Assembly (NCBI RefSeq): GCF_042659465.1
Contig: NZ_JBHSSW010000003.1
Span: forward strand, 124,001-188,000
Source: Ponticaulis profundi
Lineage (GTDB): Bacteria; Pseudomonadota; Alphaproteobacteria; Caulobacterales; Hyphomonadaceae
Length of the DNA stretch: 64,000 bases
Direction of reading: 5' to 3'
How positions within the stretch are numbered: the first letter of the stretch is position 1; each line of letters begins with the position of its first letter. Below the pieces are notes generated by a model. That model made no database searches, was not told the origin of the DNA, and saw only the letters and a list, made by a program, of their open reading frames with translations. Below, one piece after another: positions 8,493-17,581 of the stretch. The translations under genes were made by a program, and so were the position numbers.

Positions 8493-9983
8493 ATGAATAT
8501 GCCGATTGCCACGCTGGGGCAGCTCCAACTGGATCTGATCCATGTCACCCTTGTTGCTCTTCTTCTGATCAGTCTGGTTCTGGCGTTTCGCGCCATGTCT
8601 GAAGCCAAGCGTCAACGCGCACAGGCCGACCGCGCACGGGACATGAGGGAAGAATTCAAACAGCTCGACGAGGCGCATGATGCGCTGGACCGGGAACATG
8701 CTGCCCTGCTGGCACGCTTTGAAGCCCTGGGTTCCGGCATGGACCGGGAACGCGCCGACTTTACCGCGCGCCTTGAAGCAGCAGATGAACGCGTGCGGAC
8801 GCTCCAGGCGCGCCTAGACGATACAAGCAAATCGCTTGAAGCTGCACGTGTGCGCGAAGAAGAACGCAAGGCGGCCTTCGATAGCGAGCGCAAACAACTC
8901 GTTGAGCTCCGCGCCGAGGTCGAAACCAAGTTCAACGAAATAGCTCAGTCAGCCCTGTCCAAATCCCAGAAGCTGTTTCTGGAAACGGCCAATGAAACAT
9001 TTGGCCGACAGAAAGAAGCAGCCGCGGGCAATCTGAAAGAGATGTTCAGTCCACTGAAAGAGGCCATTGGAAAGTTCGAAACGCGTGTCGAAACCATCGA
9101 GAAGGTCCGCGCTGAGGACAAATCCAAACTGTCCGAGCAGGTTGAAAACATCACTCGCCTCCTCTCGCAGACACAGACGGTAACCTCGAAACTCGTAAAC
9201 GCCCTGTCGACCCCGCGCGGCGGCGGCAGCTGGGGCGAGGAATCCCTGCGCAATGCTCTGGAGCTTGCCGGCGTGTCGGAACACTGTGACTTTCTCGAAC
9301 AGACACAGGATTCCGGATCTGGCCTGCGTCCCGACGTCGTTCTGAAGATGCCAGGCGGCCGGGAGATCGTGATCGACTCCAAGGCCGTGATGGACAATTA
9401 TCTGCGCGCATCTGAAGAGACCGATGATACGCAACGCCGCCAGTATCTGATGGCCCATGCGCGCCACTTCAAAGATCAGATCAAGCGCCTCGCCAGCAAG
9501 GACTACTGGAAAGATATTGAAAACCGGGTCGACTTTGTCGCAATGTGGGTTCCGGGCGAAAACTTTTATTCAGCAGCCCTCAGCGTCGACCGGGATCTGT
9601 TTGATTTTGCAGCGCGCAACCGCGTTCTGATCGTCACGCCAGCAACGCTGATCGCACTGGCCAAGGCCGTCGCATATGGCTGGCGTCAGGAAGAAGCGTC
9701 GAAAAACGCGCTGGAAGCCGCCAAAATTGGCCGCGAACTGCACAAACGCCTGAAAACGCTGGCAGATCACGTCGAAAAAGTCGGACGCCATCTCGGCCAG
9801 TCGGTCAATGCCTATAACCGCATGACGGGATCCTATGACCGCATGGTGATGTCGCAGGCCCGCAAATTCGAGGAACTCCACCTGAATGAAAGCGGAACAA
9901 CCCTTCCTGACATTCAGCTGCTTGAGGAGTTTCCCGTCAACGCCACACCGGCAAGCAATGATGACAGCGACGAGACGTCGTAA
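8493..9983 (+). CDS. rmuC: DNA recombination protein RmuC homologue
   Basis: 496 residues. An N-terminal transmembrane segment (about residues 9-29) is followed by a long charged coiled coil (about residues 35-220), then the RmuC nuclease-like core with GSWGEESLRNALELAG, DVVLKMPGG and VDFVAMWVPGENFYSAAL. E. coli RmuC limits recombination at inverted repeats; its biochemical activity is inferred from a PD-(D/E)XK-like fold. The gene is followed by def after 39 bases, with its own promoter between. Confidence 0.92.
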   Translation: MNMPIATLGQLQLDLIHVTLVALLLISLVLAFRAMSEAKRQRAQADRARDMREEFKQLDEAHDALDREHAALLARFEALGSGMDRERADFTARLEAADERVRTLQARLDDTSKSLEAARVREEERKAAFDSERKQLVELRAEVETKFNEIAQSALSKSQKLFLETANETFGRQKEAAAGNLKEMFSPLKEAIGKFETRVETIEKVRAEDKSKLSEQVENITRLLSQTQTVTSKLVNALSTPRGGGSWGEESLRNALELAGVSEHCDFLEQTQDSGSGLRPDVVLKMPGGREIVIDSKAVMDNYLRASEETDDTQRRQYLMAHARHFKDQIKRLASKDYWKDIENRVDFVAMWVPGENFYSAALSVDRDLFDFAARNRVLIVTPATLIALAKAVAYGWRQEEASKNALEAAKIGRELHKRLKTLADHVEKVGRHLGQSVNAYNRMTGSYDRMVMSQARKFEELHLNESGTTLPDIQLLEEFPVNATPASNDDSDETS

Positions 9984-9987
9984 AATC

Positions 9988-10016
9988 TTGACCTTTCCAG
10001 TGTCGCTTCATACTTA
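9988..10016 (+). promoter_or_regulatory. Candidate promoter of the def operon
   Basis: TTGACC at 9988-9993 and TACTTA at 10011-10016 are separated by 17 bases and lie just before the def start, beginning four bases after the rmuC stop. The -35 is good and the -10 is mediocre. Confidence 0.4.
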
Positions 10017-10022
10017 CAAACC

Positions 10023-10547
10023 ATGGCTATTCGAGAAATTCTGACCGTTCCAAACCCGATCCTGAAAAAGGTCTCTGAGCCCGTCGAAGGCGGTGTGACC
10101 GATGAGATCCGGGCGCTTATGGATGACATGCTGGAAACCATGTATGACGCACCGGGCATTGGCCTGGCGGCGGTCCAGATTGGTGTGCCAAAGCGTGTGA
10201 TCGTTATGGATCTCGCGCGCGAAGATGAAGAGCCACAGCCAAAATACTTCGTGAACCCGGAAATTCTCGAAACCGTGGAAGAGACCAAGCCTTATGAAGA
10301 GGGCTGTCTTTCCATTCCGGATTACTTCGATCAGGTGGACCGTCCGGCACGCTGCCGCCTGCGGTACCTCGACTATGACGGTAACGAAGTCGAAGAATGG
10401 GCAGAAGGCATGTACGCCGTGTGTATTCAGCACGAGATGGACCATCTCGAAGGCACGCTGTTCATTGACCACCTGTCTCGCCTCAAGCGCCAGCGCGCCG
10501 TTGAGAAGGTGAAGAAGGCCAAACGCCTGAAAACGAAAGCGGCGTAA
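10023..10547 (+). CDS. def: Peptide deformylase
   Basis: 174 residues with all three deformylase motifs: PGIGLAAVQIG, EEGCLSIP (metal ligand Cys95) and QHEMDH (His137, catalytic Glu138, His141). It removes the formyl group from nascent protein N-termini after Fmt has formylated initiator Met-tRNA. It is the first gene of a rightward set: def, a small membrane gene, fmt, a GNAT acetyltransferase and truA. Confidence 0.97.
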   Translation: MAIREILTVPNPILKKVSEPVEGGVTDEIRALMDDMLETMYDAPGIGLAAVQIGVPKRVIVMDLAREDEEPQPKYFVNPEILETVEETKPYEEGCLSIPDYFDQVDRPARCRLRYLDYDGNEVEEWAEGMYAVCIQHEMDHLEGTLFIDHLSRLKRQRAVEKVKKAKRLKTKAA

Positions 10548-10552
10548 GTTCC

Positions 10553-10723
10553 GTGTCTTCGTGGAAACGATGGCTTCTGGCTGTCGTTGGCGCATTTGCC
10601 ATTCTGGTTCTCATTTTTCTCCTGTTTCAGGTCGGCGACTGGTCCGTCCGAAATTATTATATCGATGATTGTCTGGATCGCGGCGGCGCATGGGATTATA
10701 GCCGGGACGCCTGTCAGTTCTGA
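10553..10723 (+). CDS. Small single-pass membrane protein between def and fmt
   Basis: A 56-residue frame starting GTG six bases after the def stop. It has a basic start (MSSWKRW), one strong transmembrane segment (about residues 8-26) and a short C-terminal tail with two cysteines in DDCLDRGGAWDYSRDAC. The tail resembles the Cys-x-aspartate/GG-W-(D/N)Y-x(5)-C pattern of other small hypothetical proteins in proteobacteria. The hydrophobic profile, polar tail and exact fit between two co-oriented genes argue that it is real. Function unknown; the two cysteines could pair in the periplasm. Confidence 0.65.
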   Translation: MSSWKRWLLAVVGAFAILVLIFLLFQVGDWSVRNYYIDDCLDRGGAWDYSRDACQF

Positions 10724-10745
10724 TTTGTTCCGGGAATAAGCCTTT

Positions 10746-11675
10746 ATGCGCCTCGCCTTTATGGGATCACCAGACTTCGCCGTGCCATCGCTGAAAGCGC
10801 TGATGGATGCCGGTCACGAGATCGCCTGCGTTTACAGTCAGCCGCCACGCCCCGCCGGTCGCGGGAAGAAACTCACCCCCACACCCGTTCATGCGTTTGC
10901 TGAGGCCAATGGTCTTGAAGTGCGCCACCCCGAAAGCCTCAAATCTCAGGATGAGAAAGACGCATTTGCTGCGCTTGATCTCGATGCGGCAATTGTCGTG
11001 GCCTATGGCCTAATCCTGCCGAAAGCCATTCTGGATGCACCAAAGCTGGGCTGTATCAATCTGCACGGATCACTCCTGCCACGCTGGCGAGGCGCTGCGC
11101 CGATGCAACGTGCCATCATGGCAGGCGACGAAATCACAGGCGTTCAAACCATGCAGATGGAGAAGGGCCTCGATACAGGCCCGGTTTTCCTGACCGCGAC
11201 GACCCCCATTACCAACGACGATACCGCGGGAAGTTTGCATGACCGTCTCGCGGACCTCGGTGCCAAGCTGCTCGTCGAAACACTTCAAGAGCTTGAACAA
11301 AACGGCCTGGAATCCCGTCCGCAATCTGAGGACGGTGTCACCTATGCGCACAAGCTTGGCCCGGATGATACGCGGATTGACTGGAACCGTGCTGGCGAGG
11401 AGATCGACTGGCAAATTCGCGGATTATCGCCCTTCCCCGGTGCCTGGTTTGAAATCCTTCAGAATGAGAAACCGGTCCGCGTGAAAGCCCTGATGTCGGA
11501 ATACCTGGCGGACCGCTCCGGCAATCCCGGAGATGTTCTGGACGATGAATTGACCATTGCCTGCGGCAAGGGCGCTGTGCGGCTCAGCCGTGTGCAGAAA
11601 GCCGGCAAGAGCGCCTGTTCGGCCGAAGATTTTCTACGTGGTAATCCTCTGACACTTGGGAGCAAAGTGCTGTGA
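10746..11675 (+). CDS. fmt: Methionyl-tRNA formyltransferase
   Basis: 309 residues. The N-terminal formyltransferase domain has LHGSLLPRWRGAAP (His107 region) and EKGLDTGPVF, typical of Fmt; the C-terminal tRNA-binding domain starts around residue 205. It transfers a formyl group from 10-formyl-tetrahydrofolate to initiator Met-tRNA, the partner reaction to deformylase upstream. The stop TGA overlaps the GTG start of the following gene, which suggests translational coupling. Confidence 0.97.
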   Translation: MRLAFMGSPDFAVPSLKALMDAGHEIACVYSQPPRPAGRGKKLTPTPVHAFAEANGLEVRHPESLKSQDEKDAFAALDLDAAIVVAYGLILPKAILDAPKLGCINLHGSLLPRWRGAAPMQRAIMAGDEITGVQTMQMEKGLDTGPVFLTATTPITNDDTAGSLHDRLADLGAKLLVETLQELEQNGLESRPQSEDGVTYAHKLGPDDTRIDWNRAGEEIDWQIRGLSPFPGAWFEILQNEKPVRVKALMSEYLADRSGNPGDVLDDELTIACGKGAVRLSRVQKAGKSACSAEDFLRGNPLTLGSKVL

Positions 11676-12187
11676 AGCCGAAATTGCCTATCAGCATTCG
11701 CCCCGCCAAACGCGCTGACATTCAGGAGATTATGGATCTCCATGAAGACGCGTTTGATCAGGAGGATGAAGCCCGCATCGTTGAGGCGCTCGCCGATGAT
11801 GGCGAGTCCCTCCTTTCGCTTGTCGCGCTGAATGAAGACGGTTGGATTGTCGGTCATATACAGTTCTTCCCGATTGAGGTGATCAATCACGACCGACCCG
11901 CAAATTTTGCTGGTTTCGGCCCTGTATCGGCCGCAAGCGAGTTGCAGAACCGCGGTATTGGCACAGCGCTCATCGAAGCGGGACTTAAGACCATCAAGGA
12001 TCAGGGCATTCAGAAGGTCTTCGTGCTGGGACATCCGAAATTCTACAAGCGCTTCGGTTTCAGCCAGCAGGAAACGGTCGGTTTTGCCGCCGCCTGGGGA
12101 GGGCCTGCTTTCATGGCCTTGCGCCTGAACTCCGGTGGACCGGAATTCGGTGAACTGGTCTATCCCGCCGCTTTTGCAGAGAATTAA
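11672..12187 (+). CDS. GNAT-family N-acetyltransferase
   Basis: 171 residues starting at a GTG that overlaps the fmt stop (GTGA). The acetyl-CoA-binding segment is ELQNRGIGTALIEAGL, followed by KVFVLGHPKFYKRFGF, the pattern of YhbS-like acetyltransferases. The acceptor substrate is unknown. It sits in the def-fmt-truA run, four bases before truA. Confidence 0.85.
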   Translation: MKPKLPISIRPAKRADIQEIMDLHEDAFDQEDEARIVEALADDGESLLSLVALNEDGWIVGHIQFFPIEVINHDRPANFAGFGPVSAASELQNRGIGTALIEAGLKTIKDQGIQKVFVLGHPKFYKRFGFSQQETVGFAAAWGGPAFMALRLNSGGPEFGELVYPAAFAEN

Positions 12188-12191
12188 GCCC

Positions 12192-12938
12192 ATGCCACGC
12201 TATAAGATCACCATTGAATATGATGGACGCCCTTTCGCAGGCTGGCAGCGCCAGAACGACCAGCCCAGCGTTCAACAGGCTCTGGAGGAAGCAGCCGCAA
12301 AGCTGGATGGCGCGCCTGTGCAGGTGCAAGGCGCGGGCCGCACTGACTCTGGTGTCCATGCTGCCGGCCAGGTCGCGCATCTGGACCTGCAAAAAGACAT
12401 GCCAGCCGAAAAAGTCGGCGATGCCATCAATTATCACCTGAAGCCACATCCAGTCGCCATTCTGGCCGCCGAACGCATGCATGATGATTTTCATGCTCGC
12501 TTTGACGCCACCGAACGGCATTACCTTTACCGGATATCAAACCGGCGTGCGCCGCTGACCCTCGATCATGGTTTTGCATGGCGGGTTGGCATGAAGCTGG
12601 ATGCAGAGGCCATGCATGCCGCTGCGCAGGCGCTGGTGGGCCATCACGACTTTTCGACCTTTCGAGACAGCCAGTGCCAGGCCGATAGCCCGGTCAAAAC
12701 ACTGAATGCCATTTCTGTGGCACGCATGGGCGAGGAAGTGCATGTGCGCTGCCGGGCGCTTTCCTTTCTGCACCGTCAGGTCCGATCCATGGTCGGATCT
12801 CTGGTCGAAGTCGGTCGCGGCAAAGAGAACACGATGTGGGTTGGCAAGATCCTCAAGGCTGCGGACCGATCCGCATGTGGACCGGTCGCACCTTCTGACG
12901 GGTTATATCTGACGCGCGTGGATTACGCCTCGAAATAG
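12192..12938 (+). CDS. truA: tRNA pseudouridine(38-40) synthase
   Basis: 248 residues from ATG 12192. The family start MPRYKITIEYDG is present, as is the catalytic aspartate in GRTDSGVHA (Asp52), with FLHRQVRSMVG and DPHV-like substrate contacts later. It converts uridines 38-40 in tRNA anticodon arms to pseudouridine. It converges on dapE with a 16-base overlap. Confidence 0.96.
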   Translation: MPRYKITIEYDGRPFAGWQRQNDQPSVQQALEEAAAKLDGAPVQVQGAGRTDSGVHAAGQVAHLDLQKDMPAEKVGDAINYHLKPHPVAILAAERMHDDFHARFDATERHYLYRISNRRAPLTLDHGFAWRVGMKLDAEAMHAAAQALVGHHDFSTFRDSQCQADSPVKTLNAISVARMGEEVHVRCRALSFLHRQVRSMVGSLVEVGRGKENTMWVGKILKAADRSACGPVAPSDGLYLTRVDYASK

Positions 12939-14071
12939 CGCGCCAACACGCCGGTATAGATATCTGCAAGCTGTTCGAGCTCAGAGATGACTGTGAACTC
13001 GTCGACCTTGTGGGCGGTCTCGTTCTTCAAACCGAGTTCGGCAACAGCGCAATAATCCTTGATGAAGCGCGCATCCGACGTTCCCCCGCCCGTCGTCAAA
13101 GCTGGCGTATTGCCTGTGACATGTTTTGACGCTTCGATTAGAATATCGGTCAGACGTCCCGGCTCAGTGTAGAAGGCTTCACCCGTCACTTTCAGATCAA
13201 GCGCAATGTCCGTTCCTGCAACGCGGATATCCTTGGCAAAATCGGTGATCTGCTGTTTCAGCATGTCGCCCGTATGATTGGTGTTGAAACGAATGTTGAA
13301 TTTCGCTTCCGCCTTTGCCGGGATCACATTATGCGCAGCATTGCCGACATCCACGCTGGTGACTTCCAGATTGGAGGTCTGAAAACCAGGTGCGCCATCA
13401 TCGAGATGCCAGCGGGTCAGTTTTCCAAGAAACTCCAGCAAGGCCGGAACCGGATTGGCGGCCTTTTGCGGATACGCCACATGCCCCTGCTTGCCGGTCA
13501 CGACGACTTTGCCATTCAGGCTGCCACGTCGACCGTTCTTGATGACATCAGCAAGACGGCTTTCAGATGTCGGCTCCCCGACCAGACAATCGGTAAGGAC
13601 TTCGCCTTCGTCATGGATAGCCTTCAGCAGCTTTTTGGTGCCATTGACCGCCGGACCTTCCTCATCCCCTGTAATCAGGAATGAGATTGAGCCCTTCGGT
13701 CTGCCATGCGTTTCAAGATGACGTGCCACGGCTGTTACGAAAGCGGCAATCTGGCTCTTCATGTCAACCGCGCCGCGCGCGATCAACTGGCCATCGCGCA
13801 CCTCGCCTGCGAACGGATCAACGCTCCATGCTTCTGCATCACCGACCGGGACAACATCCGTATGTCCGGCAAAGCAGAAATTTGGCGCCTCTGTCCCGAG
13901 GCGCGCATAGAGATTGTCCACATCCTCAAACGGATAGCGTTTGCAGGTAAATCCAAGCCCTTCCAGCGCTTTTTGCAGCACGTCCAGCGCCCCTTCATCC
14001 ACGGGTGTGATGGAGGGGCAGCGGATCAGATCCTGCGCAAAAGCGAGCGGGCTTGTTTTCAGATCAGTCAC
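12923..14071 (-). CDS. dapE: Succinyl-diaminopimelate desuccinylase
   Basis: 382 residues if started at GTG 14071 (MTDLKTSPLAFAQDLIRCPSITP, the typical family N-terminus); an ATG at 14083 is a possible alternative, and neither has a clear ribosome-binding site. M20 peptidase motifs include CFAGHTDVVPVGD, GDEEGPAVNGT and DARFIKDY. It hydrolyses N-succinyl-LL-diaminopimelate in lysine and peptidoglycan precursor synthesis. The start overlaps the dapD stop by eight bases, so the two are coupled. Confidence 0.95.
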   Translation of the reverse strand: MTDLKTSPLAFAQDLIRCPSITPVDEGALDVLQKALEGLGFTCKRYPFEDVDNLYARLGTEAPNFCFAGHTDVVPVGDAEAWSVDPFAGEVRDGQLIARGAVDMKSQIAAFVTAVARHLETHGRPKGSISFLITGDEEGPAVNGTKKLLKAIHDEGEVLTDCLVGEPTSESRLADVIKNGRRGSLNGKVVVTGKQGHVAYPQKAANPVPALLEFLGKLTRWHLDDGAPGFQTSNLEVTSVDVGNAAHNVIPAKAEAKFNIRFNTNHTGDMLKQQITDFAKDIRVAGTDIALDLKVTGEAFYTEPGRLTDILIEASKHVTGNTPALTTGGGTSDARFIKDYCAVAELGLKNETAHKVDEFTVISELEQLADIYTGVLARYFEA

Positions 14072-14894
14072 GCAGCAGCTCATTGATCGACGTTTTGGAG
14101 CGTGTGCGCTCATCAACGGTCTTCACGATGACCGCGCATGCGAGCGATGGACCACCTTTCGGGTCTGGCAGCGTACCAGGGACCACGACAGAGTAAGCTG
14201 GCACTTCACCATAAAAGATTTCGCCAGTTGCGCGGTTCACGATCTTGGTCGACTGGCCAAGGAAAACCCCCATGGACAACACAGAACCTTCGCGGACGAT
14301 CACGCCCTCAGCGACTTCTGAACGCGCACCAATGAAGCAATTGTCTTCAATGATCACCGGACCTGCCTGAAGTGGTTCCAGAACACCACCAATGCCAGCG
14401 CCGCCGGAAATGTGGACATTCTTACCGATCTGCGCGCAGGAGCCGACCGTCGCCCAGGTGTCGACCATCGCACCGGAATCAACATACGCGCCGATATTTA
14501 CATAGGATGGCATCAGCACGACATTCGGAGCGATATAGGAGCCGCGGCGCACAGCACAGTTTGGCACAGCGCGGAAACCGGCTTTTGAAAACTCTTCAGC
14601 GCCCCAGCCTTCAAATTTGGACGGGACCTTGTCCCACCAGCTGCCGCCATTTGCAGAACCGGATTGCAGAGCATTCGGGTTCAGGCGGAACGACAGAAGC
14701 ACAGCCTTCTTAAGCCATTGATTGACCGTCCAGTTTCCATCTTCCGCTTTCTCTGCCACGCGCGCTTCGCCAGCATCCAGCATACCGAGCGCAGTGTTGA
14801 CCGCGTCGCGGACTTCGCCCGTCGTTTCGGTGTTGATGGTGTCGCGCGCATCAAAGGCAGCATCGATCACGGTGATGAGATCGGTTTTTGTCAT
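14064..14894 (-). CDS. dapD: Tetrahydrodipicolinate N-succinyltransferase
   Basis: 276 residues. A helical N-terminal domain (WTVNQWLKKAVLLSF) is followed by a left-handed beta-helix of hexapeptide repeats, including VNIGAYVDSGAMVDTWATVG and QIGKNVHISGGAGIGG. It succinylates tetrahydrodipicolinate, two steps before DapE. It lies in the leftward operon after the HAD phosphatase gene and before dapE. Confidence 0.96.
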   Translation of the reverse strand: MTKTDLITVIDAAFDARDTINTETTGEVRDAVNTALGMLDAGEARVAEKAEDGNWTVNQWLKKAVLLSFRLNPNALQSGSANGGSWWDKVPSKFEGWGAEEFSKAGFRAVPNCAVRRGSYIAPNVVLMPSYVNIGAYVDSGAMVDTWATVGSCAQIGKNVHISGGAGIGGVLEPLQAGPVIIEDNCFIGARSEVAEGVIVREGSVLSMGVFLGQSTKIVNRATGEIFYGEVPAYSVVVPGTLPDPKGGPSLACAVIVKTVDERTRSKTSINELLRD

Positions 14895-14913
14895 TCTGTT
14901 CTTTCCCAGAGTC

Positions 14914-15624
14914 CTAGTCGGTTTTGGCAGGATTTGCTGTCTGAGCCGCCTTTAGAAAGCTTGTGAGGCAATCAGTCAAATAATGAATGTGGTCTGCAGC
15001 ATGATTTGCCCCTGCCGGACGGGCTTCAGCCGGCTCATGACTCCAATCCTTGTCGGAATGCACCAGCACAGTGGTGTAACCGAGCTCATGTGCCGTCTTC
15101 AGGTTGCGCGAGAGATCTTCAAACATGACGGATGCGTACGGATCAATCTCGTGTGTTTCATGGAAGCGGTCAAAAGCCGTGCGACTGGGCTTGGGCTGAT
15201 AAGCCGTGTTCTCAATGCCGAAATGGTCATGAAACAGTCCGGTCAGCCCCAGCTTTTCGACCACACGGTCTGCGTGGCCCCGCGAACCATTGGTGAAGAC
15301 GTATTTCTTACCCGGGAGCGCCTCAATCGCGCCCTTGAGCCCCTCCATCAGCGGGATCGGCGTCAGATCAATGTCGTGCACATAATCAAGGAATGGCCCC
15401 GGATCGAGCTTATGCATTGCCATCAGGCCGTTCAGCGTCGTTCCATGCTCGGCATAGTACTGTTTCTGAATGCGACGCGCGTCCTCCTTTGGAAGGTCGA
15501 GCGCTTTGGCGACGAACTCGGTCATGCGTACATCGATCTGAGCGAATAGATCGCATTCTGCCGGATATAGCGTGTTATCGAGATCGAACACCCAATGATC
15601 GACATGTGTGAGGTCTGCGCTCAT
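14914..15624 (-). CDS. HAD-family pyrimidine 5'-nucleotidase
   Basis: 236 residues. HAD motif I is DLDNTLYP, motif II lies in YVFTNGSRGH and motif IV in MFEDLSRNL; the pattern and length match the SDT1/PHM8-like pyrimidine 5'-nucleotidase subfamily. It probably dephosphorylates pyrimidine nucleoside monophosphates. Its ATG overlaps the stop of the DUF1036 gene (ATGA), and dapD follows after 19 bases. Confidence 0.87.
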   Translation of the reverse strand: MSADLTHVDHWVFDLDNTLYPAECDLFAQIDVRMTEFVAKALDLPKEDARRIQKQYYAEHGTTLNGLMAMHKLDPGPFLDYVHDIDLTPIPLMEGLKGAIEALPGKKYVFTNGSRGHADRVVEKLGLTGLFHDHFGIENTAYQPKPSRTAFDRFHETHEIDPYASVMFEDLSRNLKTAHELGYTTVLVHSDKDWSHEPAEARPAGANHAADHIHYLTDCLTSFLKAAQTANPAKTD

Positions 15625-16694
15625 TCTGTTTCGCTTTCCGGCTGTTCAACGAACTCCATATCGCGTCCGAAGATTTCAAAGACAAGCTTACCATCTTCAG
15701 GCACGTCCGTGGTGACGAAATCGACCTGATCATAGTGTTCCTGCTCACAGGTTGTCCGTCCGAGAATGGCAAACTTTGTACGCGACACGCAGAAGGCTTC
15801 ATTGCCGCCGGCAAGGCGCTTCATGCCAGCTTCCGCTTCCATTTCCGCGTAGACATAGTGCTCGGTGGCCAGGAGAGATGCATCGACCACACGTTCGCAG
15901 GCCCCCGCCTCTATCGGCCACCAGCCACGGCTTTCCCAGCCTTCGCCGCGTCGTCGGCCAATCGCTGACCAGATACGCTCATCCGCACGGTTACAGATCA
16001 TAAGCCCCAAATCACGGGACCGTTCGATAGCTGTCTGCTCAAGAGCATCAATCAGCTGCGAGTCATCGGTATCGGAGGGAAGGTCATGTTCACGCAGAAA
16101 TTCGGCAATCGCCCCTCGCGTCCGGCGGCCAATATAACCATCGAGCGTCGTATTCTCGACGCCGGCATCATTCAGCAAGCGCTGCACACCGGCGTTGCGA
16201 GCTGTTTCCGCCGTCCATTTCTGGGTTTCCTTGAGCGTCGTCTTCCAGCGATTTCGGGACTCGATCATGATCGGTTTGAACTTGCGCGGCTCCAGCCCCA
16301 TGGCTTCGCAGCTCGGCGCGCTCTCAACCGAAAACGAGCCCTGAGTATCAACACAGAACTCATAATCCCCTGCCCAGACACGCGTGCCATTGCGATGGGC
16401 TTTTGAAGATCTCGCATACAGATAATAGGGCTCAGCCTGCAAAGGCGCTGGCAGGACAACGCGGCATTCACCCGGACGAATGCGCGTCCAGCCTTCAATG
16501 ATTGTGGTGGACTGGTTCGGGCGCCCGGTCGCCGCCTCGACAATCATGCTGGTCTCATTACAGACAGACCAGCCTTCTGCCGTTTGCGCGTTTGCGCTGA
16601 GCAATCCACTGATCGGCAGAACAAGAGAAGCGGTCGCCAGAGCGGCCGAAAGCAGGTGCGACAACGATTTAGGAAATAAGCGTGCCTGCGCCAT
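15621..16694 (-). CDS. Exported protein with two DUF1036 domains and a PG-binding-like repeat
   Basis: 357 residues from ATG 16694, inside the end of argB (26-base overlap). The signal peptide ends near SANAQT. The first DUF1036 domain (WSVCNETSMIVEAA to YEFCVDTQGSF) and a second copy (LGLMICNRADERIWSAIG to NEAFCVSRTKF) flank a short helical segment, VQRLLNDAGVENTTLDGYIG then RRTRGAIAEFL, which resembles a peptidoglycan-binding repeat. Paired cysteines in each DUF1036 copy suggest disulfides. The domain is common in alphaproteobacterial periplasmic proteins; function unknown. The next gene starts in its stop codon. Confidence 0.8.
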   Translation of the reverse strand: MAQARLFPKSLSHLLSAALATASLVLPISGLLSANAQTAEGWSVCNETSMIVEAATGRPNQSTTIIEGWTRIRPGECRVVLPAPLQAEPYYLYARSSKAHRNGTRVWAGDYEFCVDTQGSFSVESAPSCEAMGLEPRKFKPIMIESRNRWKTTLKETQKWTAETARNAGVQRLLNDAGVENTTLDGYIGRRTRGAIAEFLREHDLPSDTDDSQLIDALEQTAIERSRDLGLMICNRADERIWSAIGRRRGEGWESRGWWPIEAGACERVVDASLLATEHYVYAEMEAEAGMKRLAGGNEAFCVSRTKFAILGRTTCEQEHYDQVDFVTTDVPEDGKLVFEIFGRDMEFVEQPESETE

Positions 16695-17562
16695 GATCTG
16701 TAAACAACTCCACCAACAGGGCGTGCGGTTTGCGACCATCCAGGATCACCGCTGCCTCTACCCCTGTATCTACGGCTTTGGCAGCAGTCTCAAGCTTTGG
16801 AATCATACCGCCCTTCGCGGTGCCATCCTTGATGAGCGCTGGGACCTGATCGATCGGAAGAGAACGGATCAGTTCACCGGCCTTATCGAGCACACCTTTC
16901 ACATCGGTCAGGAGCAGCAGGCGCTTGGCATTCAGCGCGGATGCAATTGCGCCAGCCGCACTATCTGCGTTGATGTTATAGCTCTCGCCATCCTTGCCGA
17001 CGCCGAGCGGCGCGATCACCGGAATGAAAGGTTCCTTGGCATCTTTAAGCGCATTGATGGCAATCGGGTTCACCTTGTCCGGCTCACCGACAAAACCAAG
17101 GTCGACAATGCGTTCAATCGCCGAGTCAGGATCGATCACCGTTCGCTGAAGTTTCTTCGCTGTCAGGAGCCCCGCATCCGAACCGGAAAGACCAACGCCA
17201 TTGCCGCCGGCCGCATTGATGGCCCGGACGATGGACGAGTTGATTGCACCGCCGAGCACCATGACAACAACTTTCATCGTCTCCGCGTCGGTCACACGCA
17301 GACCATCTTCAAACTGTGTGCCGATGTTCAATTGCTTGAGAAGGTCGCCGATCTGCGGACCACCGCCATGCACCACGACCGGGTTTACGCCCAGTTGCTT
17401 GAGAAGGACGACATCGCGCGCAAAGCTCGCAAACAGGGATTCGTCGACCATGGCGTGGCCACCGAATTTAATGACGACGGTTTTGCCGTGATAGCGTTGG
17501 ATGAAAGGCAGAGCCTCAGACAGGGTTTTCGCCGATTCAAATCCCATATCCGGATCAGTCAC
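16669..17562 (-). CDS. argB: Acetylglutamate kinase
   Basis: 297 residues from GTG 17562, with GGGAG seven bases upstream. The kinase signatures are KFGGHAM near the N-terminus and VVHGGGPQIGDLL; GVLD and GGMIPKLETA follow. It phosphorylates N-acetylglutamate in arginine synthesis. The family length and order are normal. It lies directly after yihA in the leftward operon, as is common in alphaproteobacteria. Confidence 0.96.
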   Translation of the reverse strand: MTDPDMGFESAKTLSEALPFIQRYHGKTVVIKFGGHAMVDESLFASFARDVVLLKQLGVNPVVVHGGGPQIGDLLKQLNIGTQFEDGLRVTDAETMKVVVMVLGGAINSSIVRAINAAGGNGVGLSGSDAGLLTAKKLQRTVIDPDSAIERIVDLGFVGEPDKVNPIAINALKDAKEPFIPVIAPLGVGKDGESYNINADSAAGAIASALNAKRLLLLTDVKGVLDKAGELIRSLPIDQVPALIKDGTAKGGMIPKLETAAKAVDTGVEAAVILDGRKPHALLVELFTDHGAGTLIS

Positions 17563-17581
17563 TTTTCATCTCCCTTCGCGC

